DNA of 64,000 nucleotides. It comes from Nocardioides sp. WS12. Its GTDB lineage: Bacteria > Actinomycetota > Actinomycetes > Propionibacteriales > Nocardioidaceae. How positions within the stretch are numbered: the first letter of the stretch is position 1; each line of letters starts with the position of its first letter. The notes beneath the pieces are model-generated. The model worked only from the letters and a program-made list of their open reading frames with translations. It had not been told where the DNA came from and did no database searches. Both the position numbers and the translations under genes were made by a program. The stretch covers positions 4,588,001 to 4,652,000 of the forward strand of contig NZ_CP053928.1 in assembly GCF_014108865.1 (NCBI RefSeq), in the 5' to 3' direction. Shown one piece after another: positions 1-8,275 of this stretch.

Positions 1-2377
1 GCGGCAGCTCCCCGGCTTCGAATCCGGGGACCTGTCCCTTCGTGGTGATGAACTCGAGCGCGTCGGCGTACACCTTGCGATCCGACAGCGGCAGTTCCGG
101 ATCCAGCGCGGCATAGACCGGCAGCGTGAGCGGGTAGGCGCCCGCAGCCAGGTCGGTGTCACCCGGGGTGTACCAGTTGACGGCGTCCTTCTCGAAGCGG
201 TCAGCAGCCTTGCGCATCGACGCGACGTCCGCTCCGACGCACTGGTCGCCAGCACTGTTGCAAAGAGTCGCCGTCGGCACCCGCCACCGCGCAGCGGTGG
301 CGCTGTCGGTGATCGCCATCAGGTTCAACTGCGTCGGGTTCTGCCGCTTCTTGTCGGCCTTGTACTTGCCCGGCGCGGGCTGGCACTCGTCATCGGTGTT
401 GGACGGGCACCAGTCGCCGTACTTGTTGATCGGGATGTGGCCGCGACCGACCTCACGACCGGAGGACGGCATGCTCTCGGCCCGCGGCAACAGGTCGATG
501 AGCGTGTAGGCGCGCTTGTCCGAGGTTCCGGGGAACTCCTGCCACGTCGGCAGCGGGTAGGGCGATCCCGGCGGCGGATACGTCGGGACCTGGTCCGTGT
601 AGGTGGCCGCCTTGGTCGTCTCCTCGCGGTCCGCGTCCGCTTGCTTGCTGAGCTCGCTCTTCCGCTCCTCGCAGCCCACGTAGGTGCGCGTCGAGTAGAA
701 CGGGTTGACCTTGATCCCCTCGGCGTCGGGGCAGCCGTTCATGAACGCCCTGCCGTCGGGATCCGCCATGATCCATTGCCACACCCGGGTGGCGGCATCC
801 GAACGCATGCCCTCGACGATCAGGTGGTCCAGCGACTGCCCCACGGCCGGGCCGAGGTGCGAGAGGTGCGGATTCAGGCGCTTGAACTCGGGGTCCTGGG
901 TGAGGAACTGCGGACGCGGAGGCCGCCCCCAGGCTGCGATGGGGAGCTGCGCCGCATCGTCGAGGATCGCCTTGGAGTAGGACTGGGTGAGGAGCTTGGC
1001 CACCAGGCGCGCGTCGAGCTTGAGATCGCGCACGGGCGATCCCGCGCGCCGGTGGTCAGCGACCATCTGGTCCAGGTTGTCGTAGCCACAGCTCGTCCGC
1101 GCACCTTCGTCGGTTGTCGCGGGGTTGTCGATGCACGCCGGCTGGTAGGTCAGCTGGTAGCTGATCACGGGCGCAGCAAGCGCGAGCGGGACGGGCACGG
1201 CGGCCGCCGCCGGCGATTCCGAAGCCGCGATGGCCTGGTTCTGACCCGTGACGAACTGGGAGCGAGCGACCGGGTCGCTGATCTGGCTGTACCGCACGGC
1301 GATGTCGCGAGCGTCGCAGACGCCCGGCACCCACGACTCGGCAGCGGTGGTCAACATCTCCGACCCGCCGATCGGTGTACCGGCCTTGCCGCCGGGACAA
1401 CCTGCTGCGACGTCCCGGAAGTCGAGGCGGACCTGGAGACGCTGCGCCCAGAGCGACGGCGAGATCGGGCCGGCGTTGCGCAGTTGCGGCAACAGTCGCG
1501 GCACGACCACCAACCAGCAGGGGCGGGTGCTCGGCACGCCAGCCCGCTTGCCGCAGCCGAGTCCGTAGGACTCGACCGTCGTCTGCACCTCGAACTGACG
1601 CTGCGCACTGCCCGCGTCGCTGACGGTGACGTTCGACAGTTCGTTCGTGTCGCTGCGGTTGTAGAAGGTGTTCTTGCCTTCCTGGCCGTCGACCTTGTCG
1701 CCATTGATCCCGACGTACGGCGCGTAGCCGTTGGCGCGGTAGATGCTGTCCCAGTCGCCGCCCAGCACCAACTGGTCCTCGCTGACCTTGCGCTTCTGGC
1801 CCTCTTCGGAATCGACGAAGTCCGGGCCACCCGCACCCACCTGGCAGGTGGCCGGGTCGGGGTTGGCGGCCGCCGGGTCGGGCTTGCCGGTCCCCGTGAC
1901 CCCGCCCCAGCACTGGAACACCTGGAAGTACGCGGTTGACTGGCTCGCACCCGGGGTGACGGGGCCTCCGATCGCGCCCTCGAAGTCGAGGTTGATCGAC
2001 TGGTTGACCAGGTTCCTGGTCTGGGAGACCGTCACCGACAGGTCGTGGAAGTGCTGGTTGTAGGCGTCGACCAGTGTGCTGCTGATGTCGTCATAGGTCT
2101 TGAAGTCGGTGTGCGGGATCAACTGCTGCCCGTTGCGGGGCACCACGCTGGACTCCGGGTTGCTGGCGTTGTCCCAGCGGACCGTGACTGCGCTGTCGCT
2201 CGACAAGGTGCCCTGCGGGCCCCAGTCGGAGCCGTCGCCGGTCGGACCGACGGCGCCCGCCGGGGCCTGGGCTCCAGAGAGTCCCGAGCCGGCGAGCGCC
2301 AGTCCAGCGATGACGAGCGCGATCCGGGCCCGGCGGTACGGCGGGCGCGCCGTACCGCCGGTGGCGGTGGTGTTCAT
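1..2377 (-). CDS. Large secreted protein, PstS/SBP-like at its visible C-terminus (3' end off window)
   Basis: Open from an ATG at 2377 to the window edge with no stop, so at least 792 residues and incomplete. AGGGGACC lies about 7 bases upstream of the ATG. The N-terminus has a basic stretch and a hydrophobic core (IALVIAGLALAGSG, about residues 19-32), read as a signal peptide ending near AQA. The body has several Cys residues and is extracellular in style. Near the visible end YPLTLPVYA (about 748-756) and the helix after it resemble the second lobe of PstS-type phosphate-binding proteins. It is the last visible gene of a six-gene co-oriented run, 34 bases after the preceding gene. A binding role is inferred; the exact family is not recognised. 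Confidence 0.7.
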   Translation of the reverse strand, partial: MNTTATGGTARPPYRRARIALVIAGLALAGSGLSGAQAPAGAVGPTGDGSDWGPQGTLSSDSAVTVRWDNASNPESSVVPRNGQQLIPHTDFKTYDDISSTLVDAYNQHFHDLSVTVSQTRNLVNQSINLDFEGAIGGPVTPGASQSTAYFQVFQCWGGVTGTGKPDPAAANPDPATCQVGAGGPDFVDSEEGQKRKVSEDQLVLGGDWDSIYRANGYAPYVGINGDKVDGQEGKNTFYNRSDTNELSNVTVSDAGSAQRQFEVQTTVESYGLGCGKRAGVPSTRPCWLVVVPRLLPQLRNAGPISPSLWAQRLQVRLDFRDVAAGCPGGKAGTPIGGSEMLTTAAESWVPGVCDARDIAVRYSQISDPVARSQFVTGQNQAIAASESPAAAAVPVPLALAAPVISYQLTYQPACIDNPATTDEGARTSCGYDNLDQMVADHRRAGSPVRDLKLDARLVAKLLTQSYSKAILDDAAQLPIAAWGRPPRPQFLTQDPEFKRLNPHLSHLGPAVGQSLDHLIVEGMRSDAATRVWQWIMADPDGRAFMNGCPDAEGIKVNPFYSTRTYVGCEERKSELSKQADADREETTKAATYTDQVPTYPPPGSPYPLPTWQEFPGTSDKRAYTLIDLLPRAESMPSSGREVGRGHIPINKYGDWCPSNTDDECQPAPGKYKADKKRQNPTQLNLMAITDSATAARWRVPTATLCNSAGDQCVGADVASMRKAADRFEKDAVNWYTPGDTDLAAGAYPLTLPVYAALDPELPLSDRKVYADALEFITTKGQVPGFEAGELP

Positions 2378-2411
2378 GCGGGTTGGTCCCCTGGTGGTGC
2401 GTCAGTCCGCG

Positions 2412-4139
2412 TCAGCGGACGGTGTACGTCGGAACGGCCTTCGCCGCAGCAAGGACGGTGGAACTGCCCGAATACGTGACCTTGAGGATCGTCTTGCCCC
2501 TGACCGCGGCGGGCAGCAGGAACGCTGCCTTCCCGCTCCGCAGCGCGACGCGCAGGATCTTGGTCGCACCCTTGGCCGGGTCGTACACGACCGTCACGAC
2601 GCCCGTCGGGACCAGGCCCGGAGCCTTGACCGTGACGAGCAGCTTCACGCGAACGCCCTTGCGGACGATCGAGGGTGAACGCGCGACCGTGATGCTCGGG
2701 AGCGCCTTGGCGATCACCTTGGTGACGTTGGCCGAGGTCGCGCCGCTGAAGGCGACGTTGGACGGGACGAACACGGCCCGCAGCACCCGGGTGCCGACCG
2801 GGAGCTTGACGGCCTTGATGGCCTTGCCCGTCGACGTGGAGACCGCAACGGCGCCGAGCGAGGTGGAACCGTTGTAGAACGTGACCGTGCCGGGGGCGCC
2901 GAGCGGACTGACGGTGGCCGTCAGGGTCTGGGCGAAGCCGACGCGGAGCGTTCCGGTGACGGCAACGACAGCCTTGCTGGCCGTGATGGTCCGGTTGTTG
3001 CTGGTCGCGATCTCATACAGGGCGCCAGCGGCCGTGTCGGGCGTGTAGACGGCCTTGTACTGCTGGTACTCGCCGGCCAACAGGCCGGTCACGGCGTGAG
3101 TGGCCTTGCCCGCCGGGTCGACCGGAACGCTGCCGACCGACGCGAACGCACTGGCCGAGTCGTTCTTCGGGCGGGCCAAGAACTCCACGGTGCCTGTGGC
3201 GTCGGTGAGGGCGCCGGCGCTGCCGGTCACCGTTGCGGTCAGGTTCGCCGTCGCACCACTCCAGGCGACGCTGGTGGGCAGGGTCGGGGTGACCTTGGCG
3301 CCGGCGAAGTCGTAGCCGCCGGAGGTGGCGATGTTCGGATGCGCTCCATCGCCGACTGCCGGGTCGAGCTTCGTCACGAACGGCAACCATGCGGCCTCGG
3401 CGTGGCCCGTCGTCGCGTCGACGATCGGAACGCCATGGGCATCGAACGCACCGGTGGTCTTGACGAGGACCGCCGACATCGCGACGCCCGCTGCCCAGCG
3501 GTTGAGAATCGACTTGCCCTTCGGCGCAACGGCGACGATCGGCGGGTCGTGCTGCGCGGTGCCGTGGAAGACGTCCTTCGTGACCAGGTCGGCCGACGAC
3601 GTCTGCTGCAGCGGCTTGCCGTCGGTGACCCAGGCGTCGTACTCGGCCTTCGTCGACACGGTCAGCACCGAGTCCTGCACGAGGTTCGCCGGGTTGCCCT
3701 GGATCGCCGAAAGGAAGCCACGGTCGGTGAAGTACGGGTACACCTCGGCGATCGTCTGGCCGGGCGTCACGGTCGGCTCCTCCGCGGAGCCGTCCGTGGA
3801 GGTCGGGACGAACACCACCGCGAAGTTGTCCGCGTTGTCAGTGTTGAAGGCACTCAGGAACGCCGTACCGCCGTCGAGCAGGTCGGCGGAGAAGACGGTC
3901 GGCTTGTCACGGGCGACACCCTCGTGCCCCCAGAAGCCGCCGCCGACGATCTTGTTGGCCGGGTTGCCGTAGTCACCGACGGTCGGCTCGAGGAAGAGTT
4001 CGATGTTCGATCCGGGCGGGTTCGCCGCATGGGCGGCGGGCTCGGCTGCGGTGACGGCGACGGACGCCAGCGTCAGGGCAGCGACAGCGCCGGCGACAAG
4101 CCGACGAGGTCGCCGCACGACAAGCTGCATGCGGGACAT
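2412..4139 (-). CDS. Secreted protein: WGHEG domain plus Ig-like repeats
   Basis: 575 residues. The ATG at 4139 is preceded by TTGGAGGACC, so it is preferred over the upstream in-frame TTG. A signal peptide ends near AAHA (about residue 38). Residues 40-255 carry the domain shared with three neighbours: GFWGHEG at 68-74, then a TSTDGSAEEP block, a YPYFTDRG block and GKSILNRW. About three Ig-like beta modules follow (TVEFLARP, GTVTFYNG, GVVTVVYDP) and the protein ends in YTVR, without the WxL-like module found in the paralogues at 4220-5824 and 8276-10204. It is therefore the member with no obvious wall-binding end. Surface or secreted location is inferred. Confidence 0.85.
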   Translation of the reverse strand: MSRMQLVVRRPRRLVAGAVAALTLASVAVTAAEPAAHAANPPGSNIELFLEPTVGDYGNPANKIVGGGFWGHEGVARDKPTVFSADLLDGGTAFLSAFNTDNADNFAVVFVPTSTDGSAEEPTVTPGQTIAEVYPYFTDRGFLSAIQGNPANLVQDSVLTVSTKAEYDAWVTDGKPLQQTSSADLVTKDVFHGTAQHDPPIVAVAPKGKSILNRWAAGVAMSAVLVKTTGAFDAHGVPIVDATTGHAEAAWLPFVTKLDPAVGDGAHPNIATSGGYDFAGAKVTPTLPTSVAWSGATANLTATVTGSAGALTDATGTVEFLARPKNDSASAFASVGSVPVDPAGKATHAVTGLLAGEYQQYKAVYTPDTAAGALYEIATSNNRTITASKAVVAVTGTLRVGFAQTLTATVSPLGAPGTVTFYNGSTSLGAVAVSTSTGKAIKAVKLPVGTRVLRAVFVPSNVAFSGATSANVTKVIAKALPSITVARSPSIVRKGVRVKLLVTVKAPGLVPTGVVTVVYDPAKGATKILRVALRSGKAAFLLPAAVRGKTILKVTYSGSSTVLAAAKAVPTYTVR

Positions 4140-4219
4140 GAAGTGGTCCTCCAAGGACGGTGAAAAATCAGTGGGACCCGAGATCAGGAGCAGTCAGTCA
4201 TGCCCGGGTGTATGGACGG

Positions 4220-5824
4220 TTACGCGATGGTGAAGGTGACAGTGGCGGTGTAGTGACCGGGAGAAGTCGAGACCGGCGCGGCGAGTGTCAGGCGCCCCGA
4301 GAACGCGACGGTGCCCGGTCCTTCGGTGAGATACAGCACCGGTTTCGGGACGAACCCGAGCCCGAGCGACCCGCCGTCCGAGGCCGCCACGGGCGGGCTC
4401 GCACCCGGGCGATCCGTCACGGCGGCCAGCCCCGCGCCACTGCGGACGTCCGCGACCAGGTCGACCAAGCCCAGGTTCTGCGCGTTGATGGTGTGGCCGG
4501 CCCCATCGCTGAGGTGGGTGGAGATCACTGTCACCGTCCAAGGCAGCGCACCCGCCCGCGTGTCGGTGACGAGCACCTCCGCGAAGGGTGCGGATCCTGT
4601 GTACGTGAGCGCGTCGGGCGTCAGGACGAGACGACCGAGATCCAGCGGCTGCTCGGGCGAGTACGGCGTCGACAGGGTGAGCGCTCCTTCGGGCACGTCT
4701 GCGGCGAGGGTCTGGTCGTCGGCCGAGCGCGAGCGCGTCGACAGCACCTCGACGGGCGTCGGTGTCGACCTCGACCCCGACCAGGTCCCGGAGTCCTCCG
4801 GGGTGAACAAGGCGGACAGCACGTGGTCTCCCGCAGTGGCGGTCCACGACCACTCGGCGACACCGCTGGTGTCGACCGGTGCCGACCCCAGCACCGCTGT
4901 TCCATCCCGGAACTCGACCGTGCCGGCGGTCGCAGGGGTCACCGCCGCGGTCAGCGGAATCGGCTCGCCAGCGCTGAGCGGACCGGCCGAGAGCGACAGC
5001 ACGGTCATCGTGGCGGAGCCGTCGGCAGGGGCCGCGCCAGCGGAGAGCTGATAGGCGCCGGAGGTGGCGACCCCCTGATGGTCGGCGTCACCGATGGCCG
5101 GGTCGACCGCGGAGGTGAAGGTGATCCACGACGCCTGGGCGCGGCCCGACGACGCATCGACGACCGGGACGCCGTCGACGTACTCACCGGTCGTCGCGAC
5201 GATGACCGCTGACATCGCCTGGCCGGTATCCCAACGGTTCAGGATCGACCTGCCCATCGGGTGCACCGACACGGGAGCGCCCGGGCGCTCGGAGTCGTGC
5301 AGGACGAGGTCGTCCGACGACGCCGCCTGGGCCGGCTTGCCATCGGCGGACCACGCGTCCCACTCGGCCCTGCTGGACACGAGGAGAACCTGGTCGTCGT
5401 CCGCATCGTCCGGGTTGCCCCGCAGAGGCGTCAGCAGGCTCGCGCTCGTGAAGTACGGGTACGCCTCGGCCACGGTCTGGCCCGCGGTGACCACCGGCTC
5501 CTCGGCCGTTCCATCGGCCGAGGTCGGCGTGAACACGAGGGCGAGCTTCGCGAGGTCCAGGTCGGTACCGCCGTCGGTGAGGTCTCTCGACACGACCGTC
5601 GCCCCGGCACGGTCCGGACCCTCATGGCCCCAGAAGCCCCCACCGACGATCGCGTCGGCCGGGTCACCCGCCGCGCTGGTCGTGAAGAACAGCTCGCCAT
5701 CTGAGCCCGTAGAACCCACCCCCGCCGCCGCAGGACCCATCCACGCGCCGGCCAGCACGACCAGCATCAACGCGAACTGCGCCGCGCGGCCGCGACCAAG
5801 GGACCCGAGACGGCTCCCCGTCAA
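4220..5824 (-). CDS. Secreted WxL-like surface protein with WGHEG domain
   Basis: 534 residues from a TTG whose bases overlap the TGA of the preceding gene (TTGA). The longer frame to 5938 would overlap that gene by 118 bases, so it is rejected. Basic N-terminus, hydrophobic core FALMLVVLAGAW and PAAAG form a signal peptide. The shared domain follows (GFWGHEG 63-69, GTAEEPVVTAGQT, YPYFTSA, GRSILNRW). One Ig-like module comes next (GTVEFRDGTAVLG). The last ~170 residues are WxL-like: VTDTRAGALPWTV (W near 429, Val replacing the final Leu) and the terminal HYTATVTFTIA. In Firmicutes such domains bind peptidoglycan non-covalently; the same role here is inference. Confidence 0.82.
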   Translation of the reverse strand: MTGSRLGSLGRGRAAQFALMLVVLAGAWMGPAAAGVGSTGSDGELFFTTSAAGDPADAIVGGGFWGHEGPDRAGATVVSRDLTDGGTDLDLAKLALVFTPTSADGTAEEPVVTAGQTVAEAYPYFTSASLLTPLRGNPDDADDDQVLLVSSRAEWDAWSADGKPAQAASSDDLVLHDSERPGAPVSVHPMGRSILNRWDTGQAMSAVIVATTGEYVDGVPVVDASSGRAQASWITFTSAVDPAIGDADHQGVATSGAYQLSAGAAPADGSATMTVLSLSAGPLSAGEPIPLTAAVTPATAGTVEFRDGTAVLGSAPVDTSGVAEWSWTATAGDHVLSALFTPEDSGTWSGSRSTPTPVEVLSTRSRSADDQTLAADVPEGALTLSTPYSPEQPLDLGRLVLTPDALTYTGSAPFAEVLVTDTRAGALPWTVTVISTHLSDGAGHTINAQNLGLVDLVADVRSGAGLAAVTDRPGASPPVAASDGGSLGLGFVPKPVLYLTEGPGTVAFSGRLTLAAPVSTSPGHYTATVTFTIA

Positions 5825-8163
5825 GGTTGACCGGCCCGGCCTCGCAGGAGCGCCGTGCCGCCCACGAGTCCACCGACGAGAACCAGGAGACCGACGATCG
5901 CCCAGGTCCAGCCCGACCCGGTCCACAACGTGTCCCACGACGCCGGCTTGTCGATCACCGCAGTGGAGCTGTTGGCTCCGGCCGCTTCGGCCTCACCGTC
6001 CGCGGCGGTCGCACCGTCCGACGGGGAAGCCGAGGCACCCTGCGTGGCGGGAGCGGAACCACCCTTCCCGTTGACCTCCGCCGACGGGTCGTCCGAGACC
6101 TCGGACGGCTTCTTGGGCAGCGGGCTGGCGCTGACGACGTGGTAGCCGGCGGACGTGCGAACCGAAGGCGCGTCCTTGCCCGCGACCGTGCGGAAGGTCA
6201 GCCAGGCGGCTCGCGCCTTGCCGTCCTCGGCGACCGAGACGAGGGGCACGTTGTTCTCATCGAACCCGTCGTACTGGAACACGACAAGGCTGATCTCGGT
6301 GTTGGCGGGCCACCGGTTCTTGATCGACTTGCCACGCGGCGCCGCCGACCTGGGCAGGCCGTCCACCAGCGCATCGCGAGCCACCAGTTTGTCGTCGTAC
6401 ACCTGCTCGGGCTTGCCGGCCCGCACCCAGGCCTGGAACTCCGCCTTCGTGCTGACCACGGCGACCTGGTCGGTGTACGGATTACCGGTGCCGGTGAGGC
6501 CGGTGCCCACGCCGAACTCGGTGAACCATTCGAAGACCTCGCCGGCCGTCTGACCCTTGGAGACCTGCGGTCGCTCCGAGGAACCGTCCTTGCTGGTCCT
6601 GACGAACGCGACAGCGACGCTGTTGAAGTCCGTGATGGCGAAGCGCTTCATCCAGAACGCCTGGGAGGCGTCGGTCGTCTTCCCGCTGGAGTCGGTCAGG
6701 TCGGCCGAGACGTAGCTACCGAGCTTCCCGTCCTTGCCCTCGTGGCCCCAGACGCCGTCGATGATGGCCCGCTCGGGGTTGCCCGTCGCGTGGTCGGCCT
6801 CGATGAAGAGCTTGCCGCCCTCGGGCTTGGACACGTCGGCCTGCGCGACCGGCGCGTGTGCAGTCACCGTTCCCACCAGAAACGTGGCGAGAGCAAGAGC
6901 GACGACGCGGCCCACCGGCTGGGACGCCTGGGCCGGCTTCGCGACCGGTTCCTTGCTCAGGCGCTTGCCCCTGGCGGGGACCGCGCGACGTCGTCCGCCT
7001 GCCGTTCCACCACTTGTGCCCACCGCCACTGCCTTGGCCCGGTTGCGACGGTGACGCCAGTAGCCGAAACCCAGCAGGAGGAGCAGGAGGACGATGGCAA
7101 TCGCCACCGCGATCCACTGCCAGGCCCATACCGTCACGTTCGCCTGCACCGGCGTTCGGTCGGCAGGCACCGTGTCATCGACCGGAACCGGGATGAGCGA
7201 GACCAGCGGGGTGACCGGGCCGGCCGAGAAGTTTCCGTTGACCGTCTGCCTCACCGAGATGACCGTGCCCGGGAGCAGGTCCTCCACCGGCGCCGGACGC
7301 ACGATGACGTCGTCACGGAGCAGGCGCTGCAGGTTGACGATCTGGGCGGCATTCATCCGCACGTTGCCGGTGTTGCGCACGTCGTAGGTGACGGTGACGG
7401 AGTCGCGGCCGTGCACCTCGGCATTCCAGTCGTACGACGCCTTGAGGTTCTCGATCGTGACCTCGGGCGTGAGCGCGCCGGAGAGGCGGAAGTAGGTGCG
7501 CAAGCCGATCCGCTGGTCGAACTTGATGCGGGCACCCTCGGCGTCCTTGCCGATCGACTCGAGGGACGCGATCACGCCACCGACGTGGTCACCGGGGGTT
7601 GCGTCCAGCGGGATCCGCGCCTCGAGCGGCACCTCGACGCGGCCGTAAGCAGCGCCCTTGCGGGCCGGGACGGTGATCTCTGCGCGGGTGACAAGCTTCT
7701 TCGAACCGGGCGCGCGCAGCTTGAACCAGGAGCCCGCGTCCGAAGGAGTCTCATCGCCGGCCTTGAGACCGAAAGCTCCGTCCGTGCCCTGGAGTGCGTC
7801 GGTCGCGTAGACCGTCAGGGTGATCGGCTTCGGTCCGTAGTTGATGAGCGCGATCGTGTCGCGTACGGCGCCGCCGGGACCGGAGAGGTACTGCAGGTAC
7901 GGGCGGCCATCGACGACCTGGTCGGCAGGGACGGCGTGGGCGGGCCCGATGCCGAAGGTGATGTTCTGCGAGCGGTCGACGTCAGGGTCCGGCAGGTCGG
8001 TGCGAGGTGTCGCGTCGTCCGCCGGAGCGTCCGTCGGGGTTGAGGGATCCGCGGAAGCCGCCGGAGTCGGCAGCGCGCCGAAGGCCCCGGCGAGCAGGAC
8101 CGCGACAACGGCAAGAAAGGCCAGGAGCGGCCGGAGGGAAGTGCGCATGCTGGGGGCGTCCAT
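5821..8163 (-). CDS. DUF916-like (WxL-interacting) membrane protein fused to a WGHEG domain
   Basis: 780 residues in one open frame. Order: signal peptide (1-38); DUF916-like beta region (about 65-330; NITFGIGPAHA, TIALINYGPKPITLTVYATD, and YDVRNTGNVRM near 260); membrane helix 348-369 (IAVAIAIVLLLLLLGFGYW); a basic segment rich in R/K (370-418); a second hydrophobic stretch 419-441 ending AHAPVAQA, which looks like a signal peptide; the WGHEG domain (WGHEG 472-476, GKSIKNRW); a C-terminal helix 753-773 followed by LRGRAGQP. The positive loop suggests both large domains lie outside the cell. In Firmicutes, DUF916 proteins partner WxL proteins, matching the neighbours. An alternative ATG at 8148 would shorten the start by five residues. 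Confidence 0.83.
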   Translation of the reverse strand: MDAPSMRTSLRPLLAFLAVVAVLLAGAFGALPTPAASADPSTPTDAPADDATPRTDLPDPDVDRSQNITFGIGPAHAVPADQVVDGRPYLQYLSGPGGAVRDTIALINYGPKPITLTVYATDALQGTDGAFGLKAGDETPSDAGSWFKLRAPGSKKLVTRAEITVPARKGAAYGRVEVPLEARIPLDATPGDHVGGVIASLESIGKDAEGARIKFDQRIGLRTYFRLSGALTPEVTIENLKASYDWNAEVHGRDSVTVTYDVRNTGNVRMNAAQIVNLQRLLRDDVIVRPAPVEDLLPGTVISVRQTVNGNFSAGPVTPLVSLIPVPVDDTVPADRTPVQANVTVWAWQWIAVAIAIVLLLLLLGFGYWRHRRNRAKAVAVGTSGGTAGGRRRAVPARGKRLSKEPVAKPAQASQPVGRVVALALATFLVGTVTAHAPVAQADVSKPEGGKLFIEADHATGNPERAIIDGVWGHEGKDGKLGSYVSADLTDSSGKTTDASQAFWMKRFAITDFNSVAVAFVRTSKDGSSERPQVSKGQTAGEVFEWFTEFGVGTGLTGTGNPYTDQVAVVSTKAEFQAWVRAGKPEQVYDDKLVARDALVDGLPRSAAPRGKSIKNRWPANTEISLVVFQYDGFDENNVPLVSVAEDGKARAAWLTFRTVAGKDAPSVRTSAGYHVVSASPLPKKPSEVSDDPSAEVNGKGGSAPATQGASASPSDGATAADGEAEAAGANSSTAVIDKPASWDTLWTGSGWTWAIVGLLVLVGGLVGGTALLRGRAGQP

Positions 8164-8275
8164 TTCTGGTGGTGGTGATCCCCACCTCGGGGGCGGTGTC
8201 GCTGGGCCGGGCGCCGAAGCACCCGACCCAGCGCAGGAGGCCCGTCGGTCTCCTCCGCCCCCAAGGCGGTCTGGG

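Noticed and set aside
437..1939. 500-codon plus-strand frame at the left edge
   Set aside because: Shadow of the partial secreted protein on the minus strand, which has a signal peptide and stays open to the edge.
5827..8043. 738-codon open frame on the plus strand opposite the DUF916-like gene
   Set aside because: Composition of an antisense frame and no signal, domain or ribosome site.
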